A DNA stretch of 64,000 bases from contig JAKJHU010000159.1 of the NCBI GenBank assembly GCA_022316685.1, positions 744,001 through 808,000 of the forward strand. The letters run 5' to 3'. The position numbers and the translations under genes are program-made. Shown one piece after another: positions 12,009-23,879 of this stretch (the first letter of the stretch is position 1; every line of letters begins with the position of its first letter). The notes under the pieces are model-generated. The model was given only the letters and a program-made list of their open reading frames with translations, searched no databases and was not told the DNA's origin. This DNA is from Progne subis subis. Lineage: Eukaryota > Chordata > Aves > Passeriformes > Hirundinidae.

Positions 12009-15000
12009 ACAGTCCCATTAACAATCCCATTTATTTATGAATTTTATATTATTTAACATTGCAGGAGGGGGAGACAGAGTCAGAGTCAGGTGGTCTTGGG
12101 TTAACCCTCTTGGGCAAAGCTCTTTGGTCACTGTCATCATCCTTATCCCAGTGCTGAGACCTGGGAGTGATGGAATAAAGGTGGGATACTGGAGAGATCA
12201 ATTAACTAATTTCTAATTAAAACAACTTCCCAATTTTGTCCTGCAGAAGACCTAGAAAACTCCTTGACCATGAAGTCATAGGGTGTAACTCTGCTCTGAA
12301 GTGGTGTCATATGCTCTGATGTTCCCAGAATAGAGCATCTGTTCTAGTACAAATCCCTGCCTTAACTAAAATTCCTGTTTCTAGGGATTTTCACCTCCTT
12401 TATGGAGGCAGTTGAGAAATCTCAACCTCCCTTCGCTACAGCCCATAATGTAGTCATTCCACAAAGGGTGGAGAAGCTCAGTGCTGCTTTTCTATATGTG
12501 AATCAAGTGTTTGTTTGTTTCCATTCATTATAAATACAGGAAAAACAGTTTCCTTTAGCCTCTTCTATTACTTATGCTTGACCTTAGCTAGTTTTTGAAT
12601 CCTTAGCAAGAAAGTATTTATTTTCCTCCTCATAAGTGCGTTTGCTTAGAAATTTCCAAGATGAAACTTACTTTTCTGGGCCTGGGGCTATAATGGGCTT
12701 TAATGGGTTTTAATTACTTAACTATCTGTTGTGACATAATTAAAATATCTTTCAGCATTTCACCCTCAAGAAGTAAATATCTTCTAGGCTGTAAAATATG
12801 ACTTGCAGCTTAATTTTCTGAAACAACGAGGGAAAGGTTTCTTACAGGCTCAGTCACATCCAGTTTTCCTGTCAATATAAAGTGCGTCTCAACAGTGTCC
12901 CTAAATACCCTTGTTCATTACTTCCCTGCTTTTCACTCTTATTTCACATGTGTGTTTAAAGAGCCTTTGTCAGGATTAAAATATCTTTACTTATTTTGCT
13001 AAAAAACCCTGAGAGCCCGGAAAAAATAACTGTAAAAAGCCATTACATCTTGCTACAGGATTAGAATTTTTTGGTCCCATGTTGCGTTCTTTTCATCGTG
13101 GGAAAATGTGTACAATGAAAACAGATTAGCTGCAATTTAATCAACAAATTCTAGGTGTTATGGGAAATGGACTTACAACAGGTTGGGACAGAGCTATAAA
13201 ACCAGAGCAGTGCTGCAGCATAGCATTCAAGGTTTAGAATAAGCTAAGATAATTAAAATGAAATCAGATAGTGAGCTTATAATTATTTCTCATACATTTT
13301 CCAGCAGAAGATAATCTTGTAGCTTTGAACTTTTCCCAAATTCAGCCTGAAATTGTTTGTTGCATTGATTTCTCTATCTCTATTTAAATACTAATTTTAA
13401 CAGATAGTTATAGGGAGTCAGTGCGTTCCAAGGTGGAGTTCCAGGATACCTTTCCCTGGGAGAAACAGGGTTTTGGGGAGGTTTTGTTAAATTACAGCAG
13501 CTCCTGTATGTGGACAGAGTTTTGCAATTTAGCAGGAAAAAATGGAGAAAGCAGCCACAGATTTTTGTGACCTCCAGGAGTGTTTGTCAAAACCTTCAGG
13601 TCTCTGGGGAAAAACAAACAAACAAACAAACAAAAACAGTTATTCCCTCAGGTTTTCTGAATACTTTTTGAAGTTGAGGTGAAGACACTCCTAATTCAGT
13701 TTGTACCAAAAATGCCCTTCGGCTGTTGATCCACCACTGTACCAATGGTCTTGGGTATGTCTTCTCTGCAAACATCTAATTCCAAGTGCAGGTGGAAGAT
13801 TCTGGGAGAAATGGTCTTAAAATTGCTCCTGTGAGCAATCATGGGTGTAGCTGCAGGAATTGAGAGGAGGTCACATCATCTCAGAACTCCCAGGAAAGCC
13901 AAGGAAGATAGGGAATAGGAATAATGCACAGTGAGAGAGAAGGATCCTCAGCAGCTGAGGGCAGAAAGAGCTGGGAAAAGATGAGTTAAATCCACTGCGC
14001 AATAGTCGGATGCCTGGGAAATGCTGCAAAAAATGCAAAGCTCCCTGAAGGATTATGCTGTAACAAAAATGATTCATTTTACAGGTGGTTTGGCTTTTTG
14101 TGGGTTGTTTTGATGTTTGTTTTTTTTTAAATTTTTCCTCAACTTTTCTGTGGCTGTGGTTCTGTTATTCTGAGACTACTAAAATTACGGCAGAAACCTC
14201 GTAGTGTCTGTTTTGGCGCAGTAAGGAACTTGTCCTGGTGAGAAATCCTGTTACAAGTTTGGAAACAGTTTTCTATTTCCATGTAAGTGTAGATTAACTG
14301 TGATGCTAGGGGTGGCATCATGAATCACATTTGCTTTTTATTCTTTTTTTTTTATTTATTCCTTGGGAAAACTGGAACTCTCTTGAGATCTGCCGTACTT
14401 TCACCCATGGAATATGTCTCTACTTCCTCCACTTAAAATGGATGTAACCCAATCATTGCATTGCTGTTTGGGATGGAAAGCATTAATCATATGATTCTGC
14501 TGCCATGGAAACCCCATGAAAAAAAATAAGGATCTTTACATTAAGTGAGAGCTTTTTGTGGTCTCATGTGAATATGACTTTGGATAGATGTCCTAAGAAA
14601 ACTTGAGTAGATAAGTAAAATATCTAGATATGTATGATGAACGCAGCATAATAATTATTCCCCTACTGAATAAGGCAGAAATCCATCTTTAGAGGGAGGG
14701 CAAAGATTGATCCCTGTATATGCCTACATGGAAAACACAAGCTCTGGAATTTCTTCCCTGCACAGTGTTTACATTTCTGAGGTTGCTGCTGTGCAATGTC
14801 ACCTCAGGATTCTTAAAAATCCTCTTTGAAAAACTCATTAAAAGGGATGTGTTTATTTTTGTCTCTCGATTTCCTTCAAGAATGGCAGTAGGGCATCAAG
14901 ACACCCTTTGTAATCTCAGTTTGGCCATCAGACTCTGTAAACCTAAACTAGGGATAAGGGACAGAGTTAGTTAGATGTAATATTATTTATGTTATTAGTG

Positions 15001-15189
15001 TATATTTATGTAATATTCAAGTGAAGGTGAATATCAGTGTCTGCAGATCCTGTCTGAGGAAGAGAATCTACTCAACACATTCTGTGCCTGCATCTTTCTC
15101 CTCTGACAAAGGCAGGGAAGGGGTCCCAGGAGCTCACAGAAAGCCAGGCCGGTCCTCTCCACAGGACAGGTTTGGTGAGCTCCACAGAG
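12009..15189. other. Unique intronic DNA with a short (AAAC)n run
   Basis: The AAAC repeats lie at 13610-13637 and a T run at about 14120-14129. 12690-13400 is AT-rich with TAATT motifs and could contain regulatory sequence, but nothing decisive is visible. No exon found. Confidence 0.45.
13610..13637. repeat. (AAAC)n microsatellite
   Basis: About six units of the tetranucleotide, with A-rich edges. Confidence 0.9.
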
Positions 15190-15285
15190 TATCATAAAAT
15201 CATAGAATATTAAGGCTGGAAAAGACCTCCAACGCTATCAAGTCCAAACTTTGTGCCAAGTCTCATTGAAGGGATGTTTTCAAGG
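15190..15285 (-). repeat. CR1-like 3' end fragment
   Basis: The segment ataaaatcatagaatattaa, gctggaaaagacctccaac, atcaagtcc is the reverse complement of a CR1 terminus of the 'ggttggaaaagacctttaag' type. The element ends within 100 bp. Confidence 0.75.
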
Positions 15286-16281
15286 CCCTTCCCAAAGTAA
15301 CATGTGCACTTGTCCAGTGAAGGGACATGCTGCTATTGCTCAGATATCAGTATTTTTCTAAGTGACAAAACCCTGGAGTGCTTGGATCCTGCCACTCTTC
15401 TTCAGGATCTGTAGGGAAGGTGGTGTGTCCAGGAATGGATCAGAAGCTGCTTCTACTGCTCCACCAGCATGTACAGATTTATGGCTGGAAACTAAAGCAA
15501 CTCAAAAAATTCAACATTTTCCTTATTGAAATGTAAAATAAGAAAAAGCAAAAACAAAAACAAAACTAGGAATGGACAGGAGGATCCTGCCATGGATTTT
15601 CCGGTTGTGAAGGACAATTATGCTAAATATGCTAGGGGATATTTTAAAGAGCAGGAATCATTACCCTGACTTGCCAGCAAGGACAAGCTCATAAAATGTG
15701 AACCAAATCCCAGGATTCAGACTGGGCTACATCTCTCCTGTCCTCTGATCAGTCTCTGTTTATTGTTTAGTTGGTTATAAGCAAGGAAAAAGGGAAGGGA
15801 GAAGAGACTGCACAAATGCAAAATAAGAGTAACTTGGACTTTGTAGTGCTGGAAAGGGGAAAAGAAGGGAATTTCTTTGCAAAGGGAATGATGGAAAAGG
15901 CCTGTGAAGTGATAACTGTGCAGTCTGTGAAGCTCTTAATGGGACTATTTGAGAATTCTGCTTGAAGCTAAATGACCCATTAGCATCCTCTGCTGACCAA
16001 ACACAGGCTCTGACGATTTAGAAGTGGGCAAGGACATCCAAGTGCCTTTGAAAGTCTGCAGCTTGAAGCAGAGGTTTCCTTATTTGACTTGGAATTAATG
16101 AAGGTTAAAATTAAAGGGGAAGCTGCAGCAAGTCTGTTGTCTCACGGGCTGAGATTTCAGGATGCATTGCAGTTACTCCTGAAGAAATAAGAGTGTCAGG
16201 TGAGGATCCACTACAAAGAAAAATCCTTTTGTGTGTGGAAAAATAAAGAAAAAAAGAGAGGAAAAAAAAAAAAAAAAAGTT
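15286..16281. other. Unique intronic DNA; A-rich patch before the next CR1
   Basis: An A17 run lies at 16262-16278. The 15771-15965 frame is lysine/glutamate-rich with no splice signals and is probably chance. Confidence 0.45.
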
Positions 16282-16460
16282 AGAGAATCAGAGAATGTTT
16301 TAGGTTGGAAGAGACCTTAAAGATCATTTCATTCCACCCCCTGCTATGGGCAGGGACACCTTCCACTATCCCAGGTTGCTCCAAGACCTGTCCAACCTTG
16401 CGTTGAACACTTCCAGGGGTGGAGCAGCCACAGCTTCTCTGGGCACCTCACCACCACCAC
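16282..16460 (-). repeat. CR1 LINE 3' end fragment
   Basis: Reverse-complement CR1: agagaatcagagaatgtttt, aggttggaagagaccttaaa, ctatgggcagggacaccttc, cactatcccaggttgctcca, aacacttccaggggtggag. Confidence 0.92.
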
Positions 16461-17150
16461 AATAATCTCTGTGAGTCTTTGCCCACTCATATTCGCCCCC
16501 ACAAAGCCACAGTAAACTGATGGGAAAGCATGAACAAATCTGTGCTCCAAAGCAGGGGTTTGGGGAAGTGGAATAGTGTCATAGTGTCCCCTCACACGCT
16601 CCCTCCTACCATGCCTGACAAGAAGATCTCTCTTCACATATGCACAAGGAATTATATATTTAAAACACTTCTTTTTTTTTTTTTTTTTCCCTCTTCCAAA
16701 TCAAAGAAAACTTCCCTGTCTGTGTGATTGAAAAGCTGATGGAGAGCCACGATGATTCACTGGTTATCTGCTAGGGAGGCAGGACAGTGCAGCATTTTAA
16801 GGTGAAAAAAATAATAATCTGGAAATCTGCACTTAGATAAAACCACCAGTTTTATTGGTGTTTGATTTTGGAAGAGAGGACAGGCCATGCATCACTGTTC
16901 CCTGCTGGAGGTGCTTCTCCAGCTTGTTCAGGCACTGAGAGGGAATGAAAGACAGGATTTGGAGAATCAATGGAAAAGATGAGTCTCCTGTCCTTTGCAG
17001 TGTAAGAGACCAAAACATCCATGGAATGTGGATGAACCTTCCCCCAGAACAGCTAGGGAACAATGGCTCTGTGGGAAATGCAGTGCAGAATGATGTAAAG
17101 CAGCTGGAGAAGGATCCAAGGCAGACTGGGAGACCTGATTGAAGCAGGGG

Positions 17151-17284
17151 AGGGAAGGGAAGGGAAAAGGAAAAGGAAAAGGAAAAGGAAAAGGAAAAGG
17201 AAAAGGAAAAGGAAAAGGAAAAAGGAAAAGGAAAAGGAAAAGGAAAAGGAAAAGGAAAAAGGAAAAGGAAAAGGAAAAGAGGAA
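17151..17284. repeat. (AAAAGG)n purine-strand array
   Basis: About 130 bp of GGAAAA/AAAAGG hexamers with GGGA variants at the left end and two one-base slips (near 17220 and 17258). The + strand is entirely purine through the array, a polypurine-polypyrimidine tract able in principle to adopt triplex structure. It accounts for a 184-codon FPFPF/FSFSF-type minus-strand frame, which is not a gene. Confidence 0.97.
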
Positions 17285-18113
17285 ACGTGGATAATAGAGG
17301 TAAAACTAACATCACCTCCCCTGTGAGAGTGTTGCTTCCGTTAAAAGGAAGATAAAAGACTCTGGAATAAAGCAACTGTTTTGTCACATCAGGGTGATGT
17401 TATCAACTCTGATGGCTGGAGGACTGGTTGATCTGATCTCAAGGAAAATGTCCAAGTTAAGGATTTCACTGAAGTCACTTTTTTGTGTGTGTATTGGATA
17501 ACAGGGCTACTTACACTGCGGGATCATGGAAACACCCTGCTTCTAATCCATCTAAAAAGGAGGAAGGGGAATTGAATTATCTGCAAAGATTTTAAACAGG
17601 AAGAAACAACATCACATCCACGGAGATCACTAGGAAGACCAATGGGTTGAAGTAGAAACAGACATTAAAATTAAAACTCCGTAGAATCTCTTTTACCATA
17701 TCTAAAAGTGAATGACATCAGGGTGGTTCACACTGGAAGCACATTTGCCTGCCCTGTGAGCAGCCCATGTCAGTGCTTGTCTCAATTTCATTGCACAGCA
17801 GAGTGGAGAGGGGACAGCTTTCTCCTGGCAGCCAGATGCAGCTCCAACACCCCCAGACCACACCCAAACTAAGTGGCCTTACCCAAGTTCAGCCCTCCAA
17901 GCAGAGCCTGGAAATTTAGTGTGATGGTGATTTAAGCAGGAAGGAAGTAGTGTAGGAAAAGGGGATTGTATCCAGAAGGATAAGTCAATCCAAAAAGCAG
18001 AGAAATTTTCTGTGTTGTTTCAGCTTGTTCCAAACCATTTTTTCAATGGCATAATAACATTTCTTTGTGGATTTAATCTCCATGAATTAATTTCTTTGTT
18101 TTTCTCCTCTCAG
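17285..18113. other. Intronic DNA up to the TSNARE1 acceptor
   Basis: Unique sequence. It ends in the polypyrimidine tract at about 18091-18113 that defines the acceptor of the TSNARE1 last coding exon. Confidence 0.5.
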
Positions 18114-18209
18114 CTACGAGCCAGGAAGATGAAGTGCTGCCTTCTCTCCATTGCTTTGGCTGTTCTGCTGCTCATTGTCATAATCATCGCGGTCTCTGTC
18201 AAGCGCTGA
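18114..18209 (+). CDS. TSNARE1: TSNARE1 last coding exon (transmembrane tail anchor of a Qa-type SNARE)
   Basis: This exon supplies the C-terminal 31 residues and stop of a tail-anchored t-SNARE. Seen directly: a long pyrimidine tract ending in ctcctctcag at 18113; a phase-0 start; peptide opening LRARKMKCC; a hydrophobic stretch of about 20 residues (LLSIALAVLLLIVIIIAV); a three-residue luminal tail (VKR in the last positions); and TGA at 18207-18209. The order basic linker, KCC, hydrophobic anchor, SV plus basic end matches the human TSNARE1 C-terminus as I recall it and is less like other syntaxins (STX7/12 have KSRKTLC, STX1 has KARRKK). Qa-SNAREs end in SNARE motif, basic linker and membrane anchor, and act in vesicle and endosomal membrane fusion; the cysteine pair could be palmitoylated. 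The SNARE motif itself must be on upstream exons outside the window. The exon call is strong and the gene name fairly sure. Confidence 0.8.
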   Translation, partial: LRARKMKCCLLSIALAVLLLIVIIIAVSVKR

Positions 18210-18229
18210 CCTGGCTGGGGTTTGCACAG
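18210..18229 (+). other. TSNARE1: TSNARE1 3'UTR part of the exon, ending at a splice donor
   Basis: Twenty nucleotides after the TGA the sequence reads cacag/gtaaag, a near-consensus donor with GT at 18230-18231. This suggests the exon is 18114-18229 and the 3'UTR continues on another exon. The junction would lie about 20 nt after the stop, inside the usual 50-55 nt limit, so it should not trigger nonsense-mediated decay. If the donor is not used, the 3'UTR would read through to the AATAAA at 19312-19317. Confidence 0.5.
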
Positions 18230-18886
18230 GTAAAGCCCTTTAGCCAAGTCCTTCATCATACTCTGTAAGGTGCCTGAAAGACATTTTTAGGAAGATGATC
18301 ATGATAAGAAAAAAATATCTTCACCTGCAGAGTCAGGTCTGGCATACTAAAATATTTTCTTTTAAACGGTATTAGAAATATTCTTAATGGATCCTTAAAA
18401 TTAAGCCAAGGTGAGATTCCAACAAAACAACATATGACCCTTTCCTCTGCTGTTTGTGCCATGTTTGATTTTACATGAATTTCATAGCAATGCTAACTAA
18501 CGGATCCTAAATGATTAGGATTAGGAGTTAGAGATGCAGAAGCAGTTTTAAGGACTCCAGGATGGAGCAGGGTAAGGGGCACTCCAACAGCCCAGAGGTG
18601 TTCCCAATTGCTTTTATCTTCTGAGATGTTCCAGAGGCCCTCCTAAGGAACAGGAAGACAAACAACTGGAGATTGCAGTAGGGATGAAATGTGAAAATGG
18701 ATTTTTGGTGATCTTTGCTCTGGATCTACACCTAGAGGGAATATTGGGTCTCTAGTAGGAGGATTGGGCTGTAATCTTAGGAATATAGGGGATATATAAA
18801 AGCAACATCATCCTGTTAGTGAAGTTTCACCTATAGTATGTTTACTTTGTAAAACAAAATGTGCTTTAAATGTAAGTATAAGACAC

Positions 18887-18918
18887 TTTTTTTTTTTTTT
18901 TTTTTAATTTTTTTTTTT
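18887..18918. repeat. T-rich run
   Basis: T19, AA, T11: low-complexity sequence. Confidence 0.9.
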
Positions 18919-19428
18919 CCTTTCTTTTCCCTCATTGCCCTAGTAGAATGTCTCATAATTGTTTGTGATATTCTCTTTTCTGATGCAAAGCATGTCTGGT
19001 TGTCTCCTTCTTCAGAAGGTTTTCAGGCCATTCTTCAAGGAGAGAATATCAGATTTACAGATTTTCTACCCCTCCAGAGCGGGGGCTGTGTGCCTGCTGC
19101 CAGGGCAGGGGTCCCATCTGGTAAAGCCCCAAAAGCAGCAATGCAACTTTTCCTGCAGACAGCAAATCTCTTGTGAAACTACCCTTGGGAAAGCACAAAG
19201 GATTGAGAGATTTTGTTAATTCTGTTGTTTGACAAGGGTTTAGTGTTACTTGAAAATGCTCTCCTTCCACAGGAGGATGAGGCTTCTAAAATGCCTTCTT
19301 TCCACTGGGAAATAAATGGGGTTGGTTCAAAACTGTCCTAGAAGGATGATGCTTCACACCTTTTAAGCTTTGGCACTTCTGCCATGACATTGTGGCCATC
19401 AAAATTTGGGTAAAAGAAGGAATTGTAC

Positions 19429-19484
19429 AAATAAAAAATAAAAAAATAAAAAAAAAAATAATAATAAAAAAAAAAGATAAAAAA
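19429..19484. repeat. A-rich low-complexity (AAAAT)-type patch
   Basis: Irregular AATAAA/AAAAAT runs. The embedded AATAAA hexamers should not be taken as poly-A signals. Confidence 0.9.
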
Positions 19485-22073
19485 TGTTGAAGGATGTCAA
19501 GAACCATCTCACTGCTTTGGATGAGGATGATCACAAGCCCTATATCATTGCTAGGAGAAATAGGTAAAAGTATTTTGCTACACTTGAATTTTACTTAGGT
19601 GTTTGGCCAGCCCTGAAGTGAGGACAATATTAGTGAAATGAACTTTAATTGACTGAACATCAATCTTCTTATAGTGTGCCCATCTATTTATCTATCATTT
19701 CTATGTATTTCTTATCCTGTTTTTATAGAAGAGACACTGCTTATGGGTGCAAACAGGGATATGTCCTGATAATTTAAATCTAGAGCAACTACAACAATTT
19801 TAGTTGCACTACTCTGCTTTTACTCTGCGTTAGTTTGGAAATGTGTTCCATCAGGATAATCTGTAATATAACGCAATTTCTTTTAGTATAGTTAAATATT
19901 CCTATCTACTGGAAATTACAAGTCTTACCATCAGTTAACTACATCTAGACACATTTTAATCAAAATCCCTTCAGTGAAGAAAGTCAGAGAACAAAATATT
20001 CTTACAACAAAGCTCCCTTGGAAAACTAAAATTAATCTCCTGTTATAAGATCCATGTCTTGAGGAAAGTGAACCTAGAGATACTAATGAAAGCCCCAGGA
20101 AAAAATATTATGCTCTACTTTTCATCATCAGTTGTGAAACTAATTATTGAGCTTCTAAAACAAGAGTTACTCCATAGCAGTAGAACTGGAGGCAGGACCC
20201 ACATTGAGTTATATAGGAATAATTATGATTTCTGATCTTTATAAATGGTTCTTAATCTGGGTTAGCCCTCGTGGTGTGCAGCAGAGTTCATATTTATGCT
20301 CTGAGGATTTCTAAACCAGGATGTTTTCAGGGTTTCTGTGTCCATAATGAAAGATGAAATTCTATTCTGATTTTTAATGCAGATTTTTAAAAAATCAGTT
20401 TTTAAAATATCAGTGGCTATAAAGACTACCTCAAGAAACAGGTTCATGTAAAGCTCATTTACGCACTTTAGGGAGCTAGAGAACAGCTGGGGTTTAATGT
20501 GTAACAGCTCTGCATGACTTCAGACAAAATAAAGGGAGAAAAGCAAGTGAGGGAACTAATTACTGAACACTCTGGTTGGCACAGGCTGGATAAAATCCCA
20601 AGTTTTGTAATGACTGGCAAGAATTCCCACTTAACATCTCCTCAAAATGTTTGTTCCATGCTGGATTAGGAAGGAGCCAAAAGAATAACCCCCAGCCACT
20701 CCATTCCAGTGGTTTAAACCCCATTTGCAGGATATTAGAGCTAAGCTTCTTTAGCTGTTGATAAGAAATACGAAGGTCACTATCCAGTGAATTAAAGAAA
20801 TTATGCCATTAATAGCTATGATTAGTTAATTAGTAATAAAATCAGCATTTATTTTTTTGATCGTTAGCATATAAAGTATTCTTTTTTTTTATTTTTTAAT
20901 CTGTTGATGTTTCTTGTTGCTTTTGCAATAATGATACTGAATCAACAGTTCTCAAAAGAAGAATTTTTCCCCACACCATAAATCGGACATGGCTTGGACA
21001 GACAAGCCCGTTCCTTCCATAGGGGACATCACCTGATGGTTCTTGCAAAGTAAAAAGCAGTTTTCCCTGTGAGATTCCCAAGTTGTGCCATCATTGGCTG
21101 CTTCTCAGTGCGTGCAGAGAGAGAACAGCTGTTCAGGAGAGCTCCCAGCCCTGACTTTAGCCTGTCGAGGGCACCACCATAAGTGTGTCACTGCTCCCTT
21201 GGGGCAATTTTGTCTGGCAGACAGAGAGAGAAAAGTGTCCACAGCAAATGCAGAGCAGCTCCTCAGGACTTGTGTCTGTGCATTTGTTTGCTGACACCTT
21301 AGGAAAAGAGCCCAGGAACTTCTGGGTCATGTTGTGCACATCTTGGAGCAGCACTGCAGCTGCTCTTTTTGCTGTTCCATCAACATCAGTGCCCATTTAA
21401 AAGGACAGTGTTGCAGGAGCAGTCTGAAAGAAGCTTTTTTGTTAACAACAGCTTTGGATAGTGTCAATATTTCAGCTAGACAGACCTTCTGTGCCCTTCT
21501 TTTGACTCATTTGCATGAATGCACACTTATCCCAAGTGACAATCGAGACTGTTGGAATCTTAGGTTTTAAGCCTTCTTTACAGGAAAACAGAGGTGACAA
21601 ACTCTGAGAAAGATGCTGCATGCATGTGATAGCTGGAAATATGGTTTCCAAAGACAACTTCATCATCTCAGTGCCATTAGCCAAGGAAAGAGGGAATGAA
21701 TGATGACTTGACTGAGCCCTGTTGTTGGAAGAAGTCATTGCAGCAGAGGGTGCCTTCACCATTACCAAGACACATTTCTGTCAGCCAAAGGTTACTGGCT
21801 GAGCACACAGACTTTGCCATACAGATTCCTTAAATCTTGTGTGCTGTGACTCCTCAGATTTTCCCAGCATTCAGCAGCTTGAAGTTCAAAGCCTTCCTGA
21901 TACAGGAGACAAGTTATTAAAACTTTAACGGACATTGATTCATTCCTTTTTTGATAATTTGACCATTTGGATTCTGAATCATCGTCAACTTCTAAAATAT
22001 TAACCATCCTGAGTGAGGTGTTGCACTCTGGTTACAGTCTGCATGTAATCTTAAATACACAAACATAAATCCT

Positions 22074-22296
22074 TAGAATCATAGAATGGTCTGTGTTTAG
22101 ATGGCACCTTAAAAATCATCCAATTCCAAATCCCCTGCCATGGGCAGGGATATCTTCCTCCAGCCCAGGTTGCTCCAAACCCGATCCAGCCTGGCCTTGA
22201 AATTTCCAGGGATGGGGCAGCCACAGCTTCTCTGTGCAACATGTGACAGGACCTCACCACCCTCATAGTAAAGATTTTCTTTCTAATATCTCACTT
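22074..22296 (-). repeat. CR1 LINE 3' end fragment
   Basis: Tail and body motifs in reverse: agaatcatagaatggtctgt, catgggcagggatatcttcc, ccagcctggccttgaaattt, gatggggcagccacagcttc, ctcaccaccctcatagtaaa. It lies about 300 bp upstream of the candidate terminal exon. Confidence 0.93.
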
Positions 22297-22614
22297 AACG
22301 TCTTGGACAGTGTCTCCTTTATTGGGCTGTAAAAAAGTTATAATCAGGCACCAAGTATGTGTTTCCCGAATATACAACTGTCTTGTTTAGGATTTAAATT
22401 GAATTATCATGGAAAAATAGAAAATATTGGTTTATCTTGGATTATTTTTCCCCTCCCTGACAGTTACAGCTTTCCTCGCATAATTCATTTATGGGTTTCT
22501 AATGTGGTTAAGTGTTTTATGTAAGCTGATCAATGAGGACGAGGCTCAGATGGCTGATTTTACATCATCCTTGGTGTAGCACAAGCCCATCCTTGGTGTT
22601 TGTTTTTCTTTCAG

Positions 22615-22995
22615 ACCTTATGCCTTTTGAGTTGGATGGATTATTTTAGTACCTCGTGCACTACACTGTCCCTGTGTGCTGCTCCTCCTGCCACCAACAA
22701 ATGCAGTCACAGCCCCTGTGTGTCGGGGTCGTGAGGGTCGCGATGGCAGAGAGGGCAAGACTGACAAGTGGCTTTGTGGCACTTGGCATTTGCAGGTCTG
22801 TTGTTCCTTCCAAGCAGGAGCCGAGTCTGGGCACCCTCTTCTGACACACGCAGCAGAAAATCTGACATTTGCCTGGTGCATCTCTCCCTGGCCATGTCAG
22901 GTTGCTAAAGCACAGCAGTTCTTATTCAGTGTTGAGCAGAGAAATAATTTAACCTTAGGAACTCTGTAAATAAAGGCAAAGCACATAGAATTTTG
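22615..22995 (+). other. Candidate terminal (3'UTR) exon of TSNARE1 with poly-A signal
   Basis: A strong acceptor (tttgtttttctttcag, ending 22614) is followed by about 360 nt that is GC-richer than its surroundings and keeps several CpGs (around 22725-22745). AATAAA lies at 22969-22974 in the context ctctgtaaataaagg, with a T/G-rich stretch following near 23035. The arrangement fits a last exon spliced from the donor at 18229/18230. Read in phase 0 from 22615 it is open for 39 codons to TGA at 22732-22734, so it could also act as an alternative C-terminus if exon 18114 were skipped. Splicing and poly-A use are inferred, and the 3' end is approximate. Confidence 0.33.
22969..22974 (+). promoter_or_regulatory. 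Candidate polyadenylation signal AATAAA
   Basis: This canonical hexamer lies 20-25 nt before the inferred end of the candidate terminal exon that starts at 22615. Isolated AATAAA motifs are common in AT-rich DNA, so its support is the acceptor and CpG-containing exon upstream. Confidence 0.35.
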
Positions 22996-23879
22996 TTTCA
23001 TGGTATTGCTTTTGCTTTTTAAATTGTTATCACAGGGCTTTTCTTGGTGTCTCTGTTTTCACCACACATCTATATGTGGCTTAAGTGGCTGAGTTTTCAA
23101 CCATGTTTCAATTTTTCAAGTTGTTTAAGGGTCATAATATTTTTGGCAGCTGTCACTGAAATCCTAAAATAATTCACCCCTCTGACCCGGCTGTGGCACT
23201 GCTGTCGTGTTTGCTGTGCCGCCCAACCAGAAATCAATAGCTCTGTAATATTTTTATTCCCTGTATCCTATTACTTTGAAAAAGTCCCTACATTAAGAGT
23301 CAGGTGTCAATTCTTGTCATTTCAGTTCTTGTCTTTTAGTCTATAATTAATTGCTTGGATCCAACTGGCCTCCCTGCTCAATTGTTGCTCTGACAAGAGG
23401 ACTGAGGTACATTCTGATTCTGCAGTAACTTTTTGCTTCAAATTTAAGTGAGTCAAAAATGAGATCTGAATTTTCACTGAATAGTATATAATGGGCCTGG
23501 GTTTATGATTTGGCCCAATTTCTTAAATTAGGTAACATTTGTATTCTTTGAGACTTTCCCTGTTCCAATGGCAACATCTCCACTTCCCTCTGCTAAATTA
23601 TTTCCCTGACAGCACAATAAAAATGTGCTGCCACAAATGTGCAGAAGAGAGAAATGATTGCTAGTAGAAAAAGAAATTTTAATAGATAAGAGTTCTGCTT
23701 TGTAAAAAAAAAAAAAAAACCAAAAAACAACCACCTCAAAATAACCAGGCAATAAAGGCAGAAGTGCCAGGAAATAGGCAGATCCCTTTCTAAGAATTTC
23801 TGTGAGTTTTGACTGTTGAGACAAACCTTCAAACAGATTAGTGTTTTGATGGGACATCACACAATCAAGTTACTGTGTT
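22996..23879. other. Unique DNA with an A16 run
   Basis: An A run lies at about 23703-23719. No exon or repeat recognised. Minus-strand frames at 23528-23860 are AT-rich chance frames. Confidence 0.45.

Larger units (their letters stand above)
1..18113 (+). other. TSNARE1: Probable last coding intron of TSNARE1
   Basis: I infer this because the exon at 18114 begins in phase 0 directly after an acceptor, and I found no other convincing coding exon upstream in the window. I looked for a preceding SNARE-motif exon (a heptad-repeat stretch followed by a GT donor) on the + strand and did not see one, so it probably lies before the window. The intron carries CR1 pieces, simple repeats and unique AT-rich sequence, listed separately. 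Human TSNARE1 is known for very large introns, which fits. The extent beyond the window is unknown. Confidence 0.55.
18230..22073 (+). other. Possible TSNARE1 3'UTR intron; unique AT-rich DNA
   Basis: This stretch contains no convincing ORF. It holds a T-rich run at 18887-18918, an AATAAA at 19312-19317 that could be an alternative poly-A signal for unspliced TSNARE1 3'UTR, and an A/T low-complexity patch at 19429-19484. The 21.0-21.5 kb part is more GC-rich and opens several overlapping short frames, none of which looks like a protein. Confidence 0.3.

Noticed and set aside
16833..17387. 184-codon minus-strand frame rich in Phe, Pro and Ser
   Set aside because: The body is the AAAAGG/CCTTTT array. 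No signal, domain or splice evidence.
22618..22969. Several overlapping frames on both strands at the candidate terminal exon
   Set aside because: GC-richer sequence lowers stop frequency. Only the 39-codon phase-0 frame is kept as a hypothesis.
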